16,262 nt of DNA from Chloroflexota bacterium (GCA_027624995.1 JAQBTI010000016.1:1-16262), one strand, 5' to 3'; shown: positions 6,032 to 13,330, numbered from the stretch's first letter. The notes: generated by a model from the sequence alone, not told the origin. Translations and numbers: made by a program.

Positions 6032-7198
6032 ATGAAGCTAGCTGACAGGATGGGACGCCTCGGTACCGAGACCGCATTTGAGGTGCTTGCCCGCGCCCGT
6101 CGCCTTGAGGCCGAGGGGATGGATGTAATCCACCTCGAGATCGGCGAGCCTGACTTCGACACTCCGGCCAACATCATCGCTGCCGGCGCCACGGCGCTCA
6201 ACAACGGCTTCACGCACTACGGACCGTCTCCCGGCGCTCCGGACCTGAGGCAGCGCATCGCCGAAGAAATATCTGCCACCCGAGGGATCTCCGTTTCGAG
6301 CGATAACGTGGTCGTGACGCCGGGCGGAAAACCGATCATGTTTTTCGCTATTCTGGCGCTGGTCGACGAGGGCGACGAGGTCCTCTACCCTAACCCCGGA
6401 TTCCCTATATACGAGTCGATGATCGAGTTCGCGGGCGGCGTCGCGGTCCCGATGAGGCTCTACGAGTCTCGGGACTTCAACATTGACGTGGACGAGGTCG
6501 CCAAACAGGTGACCGATCGCACCAAGCTCATGATTATCAACTCGCCCAACAACCCTTGCGGCAGCATCATAGGTAAGGATGACCTCCGGGCCCTGGCGGA
6601 CCTCGCCATAGCCAACGATATCGTTGTACTGTCCGACGAGATCTACAGCCGTTTTCTTTTTGAGGGCGAACATCACAGCGTCGCCAGCTTTCCCGGCATG
6701 CGTGACAGGACCATCATCTTGGACGGATTCTCCAAGACCTACGCAATGACCGGCTGGCGCATCGGCTACGGCGTCATGCCGCAGGAGCTCGTTGAGCCGA
6801 TCTCGCGACTGGTGACGAATAGCGTCTCTTGTACTGCCAGCTTTACGCAGGTCGCCGCTATTGAGGCGTTGAATGGGCCCCAGGACGAGGCCAACAAGAT
6901 CGTGGCCGAGTTCAAGAAGCGGCGAAACGTTATCGTCGATGGACTAAATGCCATCTCAGGTATCACGTGTGCGATGCCCAAAGGCGCCTTTTACACCTTC
7001 CCGAACGTGGAGGGCACCGGCCAGTCCAGCCGCGAGTTCGCCGACGGGCTGCTCCAGGAAGCCGGCGTAGCCTGCCTGGCGGGGGAGTCATTCGGTCAAT
7101 TCGGGAAGGGGTTCCTGCGCTTCTCGTTCGCTAACTCGACCGAGAACATAGAGCGTGCCCTGGACCGTATCGACAAATACGTGGCAAAGCTGGCGTAG
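6032..7198 (+). CDS. PLP-dependent class I/II aminotransferase
   Basis: 388 aa, typical length for fold-type I aspartate/aromatic-type aminotransferases, which move an amino group between an amino acid and a 2-oxo acid in the cytosol. Seen: the N-terminal substrate region IGEPDFDTP (37-45), THYGPSPG (61-68), NSPNNPCG (170-177) with the PLP-contacting Asn, DEIYSRF (202-208), the Schiff-base lysine K235 in FSKTYAMTGWRIGY, and the C-terminal carboxylate-binding Arg R363 in FLRFSFAN. All key residues are intact. Substrate specificity cannot be read from the sequence; aspartate aminotransferase is the default for this subgroup. The ATG at 6032 is preceded by AAAGGTGA with a six-base spacer. It is divergent from ispH and 86 bp upstream of nadE, which has its own -10. 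Confidence 0.92.
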   Translation: MKLADRMGRLGTETAFEVLARARRLEAEGMDVIHLEIGEPDFDTPANIIAAGATALNNGFTHYGPSPGAPDLRQRIAEEISATRGISVSSDNVVVTPGGKPIMFFAILALVDEGDEVLYPNPGFPIYESMIEFAGGVAVPMRLYESRDFNIDVDEVAKQVTDRTKLMIINSPNNPCGSIIGKDDLRALADLAIANDIVVLSDEIYSRFLFEGEHHSVASFPGMRDRTIILDGFSKTYAMTGWRIGYGVMPQELVEPISRLVTNSVSCTASFTQVAAIEALNGPQDEANKIVAEFKKRRNVIVDGLNAISGITCAMPKGAFYTFPNVEGTGQSSREFADGLLQEAGVACLAGESFGQFGKGFLRFSFANSTENIERALDRIDKYVAKLA

Positions 7199-7242
7199 GT
7201 CGAACGTGACCCTCAGGCGCCCCGCGCTGACCGCCTCCTCGC

Positions 7243-7248
7243 TATAAT
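7243..7248 (+). promoter_or_regulatory. putative -10 element of nadE
   Basis: A perfect TATAAT in an otherwise GC-rich 86 bp gap, predicting a start at about 7255 and a leader of about 30 nt. No recognisable -35 at the expected spacing. nadE may therefore be transcribed separately from the aminotransferase. Confidence 0.45.
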
Positions 7249-7284
7249 GTCGCCGTATGGGCTGCATGCCCTCGGAAGGTCTAG

Positions 7285-8967
7285 ATGCCCACGTTCAGGG
7301 TGGCGCTCGCCCAGATCAACGTCACGGTCGGCGACCTGGCGGGCAACACAGCCAAGATAATCGACTACATCGACCGCGCCCGCTCCCTTCGAGTGGACCT
7401 GGTCGCATTCCCCGAGCTGGCCGTCACCGGGTATCCGCCCGAGGACTTGGTCTTCCGGCCTCAGTTCGTCGGCGACAACCTCGTCCGAATGCGAGAGATA
7501 GCGGCCGCCACCGGTGGTATCACGGCCGTGTTCGGATTCGTCGACAGGGACCCTCAACTGCGTAATGCCGCCGCCATCGCTTACGACGGCAATCTGGTGG
7601 ATGTCTACCACAAGAGGCGCCTCCCAAACTACGGGGTCTTCGACGAGCAGCGCTATTTCGAGCCCGGAACGGACTGTCCAGTCTACGTGGTCGGCGGTGC
7701 GGCGGTCGGCTTCAACGTCTGCGAAGACATCTGGTTCGAGGAAGATGACGACCCGATCGTACTCCAGAGTCGGGTTGGAGCCCGGCTTATCGTCACGATA
7801 AACGGCTCCCCGTACCATGCGGGCAAGCTCCGAGAGCGAGAGGACATGGTCTCGGGCCTGGCGAAAAGGCACGGCGTTCACATGGCCTACGTGAACCTGG
7901 TCGGTGGGCAGGACGAACTCGTCTTCGACGGCGCGAGCTTGGTCTTCGGACCGGACGGGCAACTCGTCACGCGCGGGAGTCAGTTTGATGAGGAATTAAT
8001 CGTCGCTGACCTCGATATTGGTGTGCCTGGGGACCGGTCAGCCATGGTCACGGTCTCTGAGGCAGCCGGGGCCTCAGCAAAGCCAGCGATAGGGGTACGC
8101 GCGATCCGGGAGCACGACGATGCGGGCGAGGTCTATGCCGCCCTCGTTCTCGGCACCCGCGATTACGTGCGCAAGTCCGGCTTCCAGAAGGTGCTGGTGG
8201 CGCTTTCGGGGGGTATCGATTCCAGTATGGTGGCCACGGTGGCCGCCGACGCGCTTGGTCCCGAGAACGTCGTGGCCGTGTTCATGCCGTCTCGTTTTTC
8301 GTCCGAGCAGAGCGCGGTCGATGCGCGAGACCTTGCAGAAAACCTGGGTATCGAGCTCAGGACTATTTCCATAGAGGGACTGTTCTCCACTTTTCTCGAC
8401 ACCCTTGCTCAGGACTTCGATGGGACCGAGTGGGGCGTCGCCGAAGAGAATACGCAGTCCAGAATCCGAGGAAACCTGATCATGGCCCTTTCCAACAAGC
8501 TCGGATGGCTTGTTCTGACCACGGGCAACAAGAGCGAGATGGCGACGGGCTACGCCACGCTCTACGGCGATATGGCGGGTGGCTTCGCCGTCTTGAAGGA
8601 CGTGCCCAAGGTACTGGTCTACCAGTTGGCTGAGCACCGCAACGGGCTCGGTTCAGTGGCCGTTCTACCTCGGAGTGTGATCGACAAGGCCCCCAGCGCC
8701 GAGCTACGGCCCGACCAGAAGGACGAGGACAGCCTGCCGCCGTACCCGGTCCTCGACCCTATCCTGAAGGCGTACGTCGAGGACGACCTTGGCTTTGCCG
8801 AGATAGTAGCCCAGGGCTTCGACGAAGATACGGTGAAAAAGGTCATTACGCTGGTCGACCGCAGCGAGTACAAGCGCCGGCAGGCGCCGCCCGGCATCAA
8901 GATCACCCCGCGCAATTTCGGCCGCGACCGCCGCATGCCCATCGCCAACCGTTACCGGCCTTTCTAG
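7285..8967 (+). CDS. nadE: glutamine-dependent NAD+ synthetase
   Basis: 560 aa two-domain enzyme that makes NAD+ from deamido-NAD+ and ATP using glutamine as the nitrogen source. N-terminal nitrilase-type glutaminase domain (about 1-260): Glu44 (FPELAVTGYPPEDL), Lys110 (YHKRRLPNYGVFDE) and Cys146 (FNVCEDIWF) form the expected catalytic triad. C-terminal synthetase domain (about 280-560): ATP-pyrophosphatase P-loop SGGIDSS (308-314), NTQSRIRGNLIMALSN (389-404), TTGNKSEMATGYATLYGDM (412-430), and the terminal RRQAPPGIKITPRNFGRDRR. The ATG at 7285 has GGAAGG five bases upstream. Ammonia must travel between the domains, as in the characterised Mycobacterium enzyme. Its stop is one base from the stop of the convergent PIN gene. 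Confidence 0.95.
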   Translation: MPTFRVALAQINVTVGDLAGNTAKIIDYIDRARSLRVDLVAFPELAVTGYPPEDLVFRPQFVGDNLVRMREIAAATGGITAVFGFVDRDPQLRNAAAIAYDGNLVDVYHKRRLPNYGVFDEQRYFEPGTDCPVYVVGGAAVGFNVCEDIWFEEDDDPIVLQSRVGARLIVTINGSPYHAGKLREREDMVSGLAKRHGVHMAYVNLVGGQDELVFDGASLVFGPDGQLVTRGSQFDEELIVADLDIGVPGDRSAMVTVSEAAGASAKPAIGVRAIREHDDAGEVYAALVLGTRDYVRKSGFQKVLVALSGGIDSSMVATVAADALGPENVVAVFMPSRFSSEQSAVDARDLAENLGIELRTISIEGLFSTFLDTLAQDFDGTEWGVAEENTQSRIRGNLIMALSNKLGWLVLTTGNKSEMATGYATLYGDMAGGFAVLKDVPKVLVYQLAEHRNGLGSVAVLPRSVIDKAPSAELRPDQKDEDSLPPYPVLDPILKAYVEDDLGFAEIVAQGFDEDTVKKVITLVDRSEYKRRQAPPGIKITPRNFGRDRRMPIANRYRPF

Positions 8968-8968
8968 G

Positions 8969-9433
8969 CTATAGTTGCTCTAGGGCCTCGGCAGGGGATA
9001 GCACCCGCAGGCTGTAGGTACCGGTTACGCCTGAAGATCGTAGGACTTCTCTCAATGGCGCGTCGGTCGTAACCAAGGCAGCCTTCGTTTCGACGGCCAG
9101 TCTGACTATGGCGAGATCGTCTCGGCTGCCCGCCGGGATATCTGCCTCCTCAGGAAACGAGTTTGTCTCAGGCCGGTAATCGACCTTGCCTTCGCGTCGA
9201 AAAGCGTTCCTCAGCACGGCCAGCACTAGGGTTCCCGTCTGAGGTTCGCGGCCCAGACTGCTCAGCTGACTCTGGTATTTCGCCCAAAGGCCTCCGTCTA
9301 CGACCAGAGTGTGGCAGATTCGGATTATCGAAGCGAGGAGATTCAGGCAAGTCGAGTCGCGCTCACCGCGCTCGTTTTCGCCTTTTTGCGCAAGAATAAC
9401 GACATTCTCGTCCAGGATGAAACGCTCGGTCAT
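8969..9433 (-). CDS. PIN-like domain protein paired with an AAA ATPase
   Basis: 154 aa. The N-terminus ERFILDENVVIL (3-14) fits the PIN-family lDxNvl motif (Asp8). The second half, SRDDLAIVRLAVETKAALVT (103-122) followed by TDAPL (123-127), fits the PIN pattern in which D105/D106 and D124 complete an acidic metal site. PIN proteins are Mg2+/Mn2+-dependent RNases, often toxins. The mid-region acidic residue expected near a [E]Y motif reads WAKY (50-53), so one metal ligand may be missing or displaced. The ATG at 9433 overlaps the ATPase stop as ATGA, indicating translational coupling. No VapB-like antitoxin precedes it. A nuclease effector controlled by the ATPase is an inference. Confidence 0.78.
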   Translation of the reverse strand: MTERFILDENVVILAQKGENERGERDSTCLNLLASIIRICHTLVVDGGLWAKYQSQLSSLGREPQTGTLVLAVLRNAFRREGKVDYRPETNSFPEEADIPAGSRDDLAIVRLAVETKAALVTTDAPLREVLRSSGVTGTYSLRVLSPAEALEQL

Positions 9434-10695
9434 TCCGACGGTTGCAGCGCTTTGATGTAACGGTCCAATTCGTCCAGATCGGTCTCAAAGAAGTCCTTGA
9501 TTCCACCCTCGACTCGCCCATCCTGGGTCACCTTCAGCTCCTTGGCTGTACAGACACCTTCATGGTCTTTCTCAAATGCGTAGATAGCGAGTTCATCGGG
9601 AGACAGTTCACCCTCGGCCACCAGCGTAAGGAACCGGCCAACTACGTGCTCGCTGTGAGTGGTTATAATAAGCTGCTTGCCATCCTCCTTGGCGGTGCCA
9701 GCGAGGACAGAAGCCAACTCTGCCTGAGCGCGCGGGTGTAGGTGAATCTCAGGCTCTTCGATCATTATCGTCGCACCGCCATCGGCATTCACTAGCTGCC
9801 AGAGTAGGGACACCAGAGCATTGGACCCGAACCCCTCCATCACCATATTCACATCCCCTGTTGGTGCCAGCGCGTACACCCTGATAGACCGGTCGGGCAC
9901 GACATCGGTCCTAAGACCGACTCCAGTGACCTTCCCAAGCAACTCCGAGATGTCCTCCTCGACGCGTCGGGTGTATGCCAGATTCGTTGCTAGTTGTTTC
10001 TCCGAGTCGCTCAGGCCGCCTGCAATGGAGATATCCGACACGACATCATTTCCCAGTTGGAACTCCGGTCGCACGAATCCCCGTGCGGCATGGGCGAACC
10101 TGATGCTTGCAAGTGTTGAACTTGCAGAGTCCACAAGATCGATCAAGGCGACGCGCTCTTGTTGATCCGATGGCCCGTCCGACCACCCGGTGATCCGGAA
10201 TGCGTGCCCAATCGCTGATTCGCCGAAACGCAGTTGTACTTTATGAGGCCCGATTTGATGCTTCTTAGCGGTGGACGTGGCGGTCGTCGATTCAACATCT
10301 ATGGTGTCAGGCGCGCCTAAGAACGCATAGCCCACTCCACCAGAATGAGAGGTGAGATCACCATCGACGAACTCCGCGCTGTAGGAAAAACGAGATTCTT
10401 CTGCGAATCCAAACTTAGCTAGCTGTGGCAGCGAGACGACTCCGTCGAATGAGATGCGCATGGGTGAACGGTGAGCAGGGCGGTGAGGCCGAAGATCGGT
10501 GAACCCGGAGACCCTCACCAAGGGGCCATCGACAGAGATGCTGGCATTCCCGAGCGATTGCTTCAGTAGGCCGAGCGCTTGAAGCAGGGAGGACTTGCCG
10601 GTGCCGTTTGGCCCGACGAAAACGGTAACCAGTCGAGGGTGAACCTTCACCTCGCGGAAGCCCTTAAAGTTGTCAAGCGCGATACTGGTAATCAT
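9430..10695 (-). CDS. AAA ATPase of the RecF/OLD-like (AAA_15/AAA_21) type, partner of PIN protein
   Basis: 421 aa, first gene of a two-gene unit. Walker A GPNGTGKSS (28-36) follows the typical opening ITSIALDNFKGFREV (2-16). A signature-like segment lies at MEGFGSNALVSLLWQL (286-301), Walker B is TIMIEEPEIHLHPRAQAE (309-326), and the switch histidine is in ITTHSEH (344-350). This is the SMC/RecF-type architecture of many predicted defence ATPases. There is no C-terminal TOPRIM domain as in OLD nucleases; the tail ends in an acidic FFETDLDELDRYIK (402-415). The open frame extends to 11577 antisense to the LLM gene, but the ATG at 10695 is chosen because it begins the ATPase fold and has GAGAGG seven bases upstream. 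Sampled 60-base lines are about 48-58% GC against about 70% in a sampled nadE line, which hints at transfer. Confidence 0.85.
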   Translation of the reverse strand: MITSIALDNFKGFREVKVHPRLVTVFVGPNGTGKSSLLQALGLLKQSLGNASISVDGPLVRVSGFTDLRPHRPAHRSPMRISFDGVVSLPQLAKFGFAEESRFSYSAEFVDGDLTSHSGGVGYAFLGAPDTIDVESTTATSTAKKHQIGPHKVQLRFGESAIGHAFRITGWSDGPSDQQERVALIDLVDSASSTLASIRFAHAARGFVRPEFQLGNDVVSDISIAGGLSDSEKQLATNLAYTRRVEEDISELLGKVTGVGLRTDVVPDRSIRVYALAPTGDVNMVMEGFGSNALVSLLWQLVNADGGATIMIEEPEIHLHPRAQAELASVLAGTAKEDGKQLIITTHSEHVVGRFLTLVAEGELSPDELAIYAFEKDHEGVCTAKELKVTQDGRVEGGIKDFFETDLDELDRYIKALQPSE

Positions 10696-10700
10696 GTCGC

Positions 10701-10715
10701 TGCCTCTCGAAGGCA
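10701..10715. promoter_or_regulatory. inverted repeat at the ATPase transcription start / RBS
   Basis: TGCCT-CTCGA-AGGCA, a perfect 5-bp-arm inverted repeat. It touches the -10 element (10715-10720), spans the predicted transcription start (about 10708) and contains the ATPase Shine-Dalgarno (10703-10708). It could be an operator. An RNA hairpin would form only if transcription starts further upstream. Confidence 0.4.
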
Positions 10716-10744
10716 GTATAGGCGAGAAGAGACGGGCGAGGCAA
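10715..10744 (-). promoter_or_regulatory. putative promoter of the ATPase-PIN operon
   Basis: Minus strand: -35-like TTGCCT (10739-10744), 18 bp spacer, -10 TATACT (10715-10720). This predicts a very short leader before the ATG at 10695. It lies in the divergent gap shared with the LLM oxidoreductase. Confidence 0.45.
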
Positions 10745-10820
10745 TCTGTCCGCTGGCCGATTCGATGCCGAGGTAACCTATCCTCGACAGGCAATCGGGT
10801 AGTCTCAGAAACCGAATGTT

Positions 10821-10827
10821 GAAGGAG
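10821..10827 (+). promoter_or_regulatory. RBS that fixes the LLM oxidoreductase start
   Basis: GAAGGAG, six bases before the ATG at 10834. It lies downstream of the alternative ATG at 10816, so the second ATG is the true start. Confidence 0.75.
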
Positions 10828-10833
10828 CCCACC

Positions 10834-11703
10834 ATGAAGATCGGTGTGACGTTTCCGCAGACGGAGATAGGCTCGGACCCGGCTGCGGTGCGCGACTACG
10901 CGCAAGCGGCGGAAGGACTCGGCTACGACCACCTGATCGTCTTTGACCACGTGCTCGGGGCCAACGCAGGCAGCCGTACGGACTGGCGCGGCGCATACCG
11001 GCACACTGACATGTTCTACGAGCCCTTCGTACTGTTCGGCTACCTGGCTGAGGTTACGAAGCGTCTCGAACTTGTCACCGCGGTAATAATCTTGCCCCAA
11101 CGCCAGACTGCCCTCGTCGCCAAGCAGGCGGCCACCATCGACGTCCTGAGCGGAGGCCGGCTGCGTCTGGGCGTCGGTATCGGCTGGAATGACGTCGAGT
11201 ACGAGGCCCTGGGCGAGAATTTCCACGATAGAGGCCGGCGGTCCGAGGAGCAGATAGAGGTCATGCGGGCGCTCTGGACCAACGAGCTCGTGACCTACGA
11301 GGGCCGCTGGCACAAGATCACGGACGCCGGGATCAACCCTCTCCCCGTGCAGCGACCTATCCCCATTTGGTTCGGTGGCGGCGCCGACCCGCTGCTCCGC
11401 CGCGTCGCGCGAATGGGAGACGGCTGGTTCCCTCAGGTACGCCCCGACGAGAACGGACGTGCGCACATCGAGAAGATGTGGGAGTACGCCCGACTGGAGG
11501 GCCGGGACCTGAGCTCTATCGGCATCGAGAGCCGGGTCTCCATCGGCCGTGGAACGCCCGACGACTGGGCCGTCCAAGTCGCGGCCTGGAAGGACCTAGG
11601 CGCGACACACGTGTCGGTCAATACAATGAACGCGGGCTTGGAGTCCCCTCAGGCCCACATCGACGCCATCGGCCGCTTCAAAGAGGCTGTAGCCGGGTTG
11701 TAA
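10834..11703 (+). CDS. LLM-class flavin/F420-dependent oxidoreductase
   Basis: 289 aa of the luciferase-like monooxygenase superfamily. These are TIM-barrel enzymes that use F420 or FMN for hydride transfer or monooxygenation; the many paralogues in F420-producing bacteria have mostly unknown substrates. Seen: IGVTFPQTEIG (3-13), AEGLGYDHLIVFDHVLG (26-42), LELVTAVIILPQRQTALVAK (78-97), the family loop LSGGRLRLGVGIGWNDVEYE (105-124), and PIPIWFGGG (175-183). The length and the DHV and GIGWN motifs suit the TIGR03619-like F420 subgroup, but the cofactor is not provable here. The start at 10834 is set by GAAGGAG. It is divergent from the ATPase operon, and a transporter remnant follows its stop within 36 bases. 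Confidence 0.88.
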   Translation: MKIGVTFPQTEIGSDPAAVRDYAQAAEGLGYDHLIVFDHVLGANAGSRTDWRGAYRHTDMFYEPFVLFGYLAEVTKRLELVTAVIILPQRQTALVAKQAATIDVLSGGRLRLGVGIGWNDVEYEALGENFHDRGRRSEEQIEVMRALWTNELVTYEGRWHKITDAGINPLPVQRPIPIWFGGGADPLLRRVARMGDGWFPQVRPDENGRAHIEKMWEYARLEGRDLSSIGIESRVSIGRGTPDDWAVQVAAWKDLGATHVSVNTMNAGLESPQAHIDAIGRFKEAVAGL

Positions 11704-11739
11704 CAACTGCGAAGCACGCGCCTGCGCCGACCAGCACAG

Positions 11740-11955
11740 ATGACGCTGCTGCAGAACTTTACGGTACCGGAGTATCGTGGCCACGTGATGGCCGTCTTCG
11801 CAATAGCGTTGCAGGGCATTGCAGTCTCGTGGCTCCTCGGTGGATGGCTGCTCGATGCGATCGGCATATTCCCGACAGTACTGGTGGCGGTTGTAGGCGG
11901 CTGGACTGTGTTGATTATCTCAATGACTGCGTCCAAGGAGCTGCGCACTTCGTGA
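11740..11955 (+). pseudogene. C-terminal remnant of an MFS transporter
   Basis: The 71-residue frame reads TLLQNFTVPEYRGHVMAVFA then a hydrophobic stretch, GGWLLDAIG, and a last hydrophobic segment. This matches the C-terminal end of MFS (EntS/MFS_3-like) exporters, where NTLLQ..VP...RGRVM precedes the last two membrane helices. Roughly the first 330 residues of such a transporter are missing. Upstream, the three forward frames between the LLM stop and this point show no MFS sequence, so this is a deletion remnant. No Shine-Dalgarno precedes the ATG at 11740. Its TGA overlaps the cyclase ATG (TGATG), so residual translation could feed the cyclase start. Confidence 0.65.
11935..11940 (+). promoter_or_regulatory. 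RBS of the adenylate cyclase
   Basis: AAGGAG inside the end of the transporter remnant, 14 bases before the ATG at 11955 and 11 before an in-frame GTG at 11952. Spacing favours the GTG slightly; the protein differs by one residue. Confidence 0.5.
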
Positions 11956-13229
11956 TGGGAAACTCGATTCAGCAAGTCACTACGGAACTCGTGGCGTTTG
12001 CCAGAAGGGTCTCCTTTGACCCTAATGACACTGAAGCTGCCCGGCTCCAAAAGGGAGTGGCCGTACTCGCGGCGATCGTGGAGGCTCCCGCGGGTATCAT
12101 CTGGGGCGCCATGTACCTGGCCTTCGGAGAGGCCAGTGCGTCCGTAGTGCCCTTTGCCTTCCCGGTGCTTATCGCTCTCAACCTGGGGGTATTCATGGTG
12201 AAGGGGTGGTACAGCCTGTTTCGCATCGGGCAACTTCTCCTGATTCTCGTACTCCCTTTCCTTCTAATGCTTGCGTTAGGTGGGTTTGTGAGTTCCAGTG
12301 CCGTCATCTTCTGGTCGATGCTCACGCCGTTGGGCGCGCTCGTCTACACCGGTCGTCGGGAGGCGACCCTTTGGTTCCTGGCCTTCGTTGGAATCCTCGC
12401 CTTGGGCGGAGTGATCGACCCCGTCGTGGAGTCGTCGAATAGTATCCCTTCGGAATGGAAGGTCGTCCTCTTCGTCCTGAACGTCCTTGGTCCTTCGGCT
12501 CTCGCGTTTTTGATACTTGGCTACTTTGTGCACCAGTTGGAGACCGAACAGCAAAAATCCGAAGGACTCTTGCTCAACGTGTTGCCGGCCGAGGTCGCGG
12601 CGGTCCTCAAGACTGGAGCCAGGTCGGTCCCGGAACGGTCCGAGAACGTTAGCGTGCTTTTCGCCGACCTCGTCGGTTCAACGACACTGGCCGCCACGCT
12701 GCCACCCGACGCGCTGGTCAACCTGCTAAATACTTTCTTCTCTCATTTCGATGCCCTCACCGAACGGTATGGCGTGGAGAAAATCAGCACCAGCGGAGAC
12801 AATTACATGGTCGCCGCCGGTGTCCCGAAACCGCGGTCCGACCACGCCCAAGCGTTGGCGGCCTTGGCACTGGACATGCGGGACTATCTAAGGAGCGGTA
12901 CCGGGGAGAACAACGAGGTGCAATTCCGCATCGGCATCAACTCCGGTGCTGCGGTAGCCGGCGTGATTGGACAGAAGAAGTTCCATTACGACCTCTGGGG
13001 CGACGCCGTTAATAGGGCCAGCAGGATGGAGTCCTACGGCGAGCCCGGAAGGGTCCAGGTCTCCGAAGCCACGTACCTGCTGATCAAGGACGACTTCCAC
13101 TGCGTTGAACGTGGGACAATCGAAATCAAGGGGATCGGAACCATGTCGACCTGGTGGCTGGAAGGGCGTGTTAGCGAGACGAGTACAGATCGAGGCCCGC
13201 TCGCTCGATCGGGTGTTCGAGAAGACTAA
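11955..13229 (+). CDS. membrane class III adenylate cyclase with six TM segments
   Basis: 424 aa. The N-terminal half has about six hydrophobic segments (about 36-58, 64-83, 91-110, 113-131, 136-153, 170-191). It then passes through a linker helix LLLNVLPAEVAAVLK (205-219) into the cyclase domain (about 228-400). Residues for catalysis are complete: metal aspartates D238 (LFADLVGST) and D282 (SGDNYMV), adenine-specifying K276 and D346 (YDLWGD), and transition-state N353 and R357 (VNRASRM). This argues for ATP rather than GTP as substrate. The protein should form a homodimer and make cAMP at the membrane. The membrane part may sense a signal; no known input domain is visible. The open frame reaches back to 11367, but that part overlaps the LLM gene in another frame and is rejected. 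The short C-terminal tail is unstructured. Confidence 0.9.
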   Translation: MGNSIQQVTTELVAFARRVSFDPNDTEAARLQKGVAVLAAIVEAPAGIIWGAMYLAFGEASASVVPFAFPVLIALNLGVFMVKGWYSLFRIGQLLLILVLPFLLMLALGGFVSSSAVIFWSMLTPLGALVYTGRREATLWFLAFVGILALGGVIDPVVESSNSIPSEWKVVLFVLNVLGPSALAFLILGYFVHQLETEQQKSEGLLLNVLPAEVAAVLKTGARSVPERSENVSVLFADLVGSTTLAATLPPDALVNLLNTFFSHFDALTERYGVEKISTSGDNYMVAAGVPKPRSDHAQALAALALDMRDYLRSGTGENNEVQFRIGINSGAAVAGVIGQKKFHYDLWGDAVNRASRMESYGEPGRVQVSEATYLLIKDDFHCVERGTIEIKGIGTMSTWWLEGRVSETSTDRGPLARSGVRED

Positions 13230-13266
13230 CTAGCATCTCGAAGCCAACCCCGAGAATTCCCAACCG

Positions 13267-13285
13267 CTATCGTACACTTCGATAG
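13267..13285. promoter_or_regulatory. inverted repeat between the cyclase and gcvT
   Basis: CTATCG-TACACTT-CGATAG, perfect 6-bp arms with a 7-base centre, 37 bases after the cyclase stop and about 45 bases before the gcv -35 element. No U-run follows in either direction. It could be a weak terminator stem or a regulator site; an operator is slightly favoured. Confidence 0.35.
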
Positions 13286-13330
13286 ACGGTGTAGTCCGCC
13301 CGGCCCAGATGTGTGGTCCGGGGGCCACCG

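Noticed and set aside
5896..6213. N-terminal extension of ispH
   Set aside because: Ser/Arg/Ala-rich antisense of the aminotransferase 5' end and its promoter region. The IspH fold starts at the TTG at 5895 with a suitable RBS.
7213..7962. 249-residue minus-strand open frame over nadE
   Set aside because: Antisense shadow of a strongly conserved nadE region; composition is Asp/Val/Arg rich without motifs.
8969..9433. VapBC-type toxin-antitoxin
   Set aside because: The gene before it is a 421-aa ATPase, not a small DNA-binding antitoxin, and no small frame lies between them.
9430..10695. OLD nuclease, Gabija GajA, Septu PtuA or PARIS AriA
   Set aside because: No fused TOPRIM domain is seen, and the partner is neither UvrD helicase, HNH nor DUF4435 TOPRIM. 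Only the general ATPase class is shared.
10696..11577. 294-residue N-terminal extension of the AAA ATPase
   Set aside because: It lies antisense across the LLM gene and its promoter gap. The ATPase opening motif begins exactly at the ATG at 10695 with a Shine-Dalgarno.
11367..11954. 196-residue N-terminal extension of the adenylate cyclase
   Set aside because: Out-of-frame reading of the LLM gene and the transporter remnant, Arg/Pro rich. The cyclase membrane domain begins after 11955.
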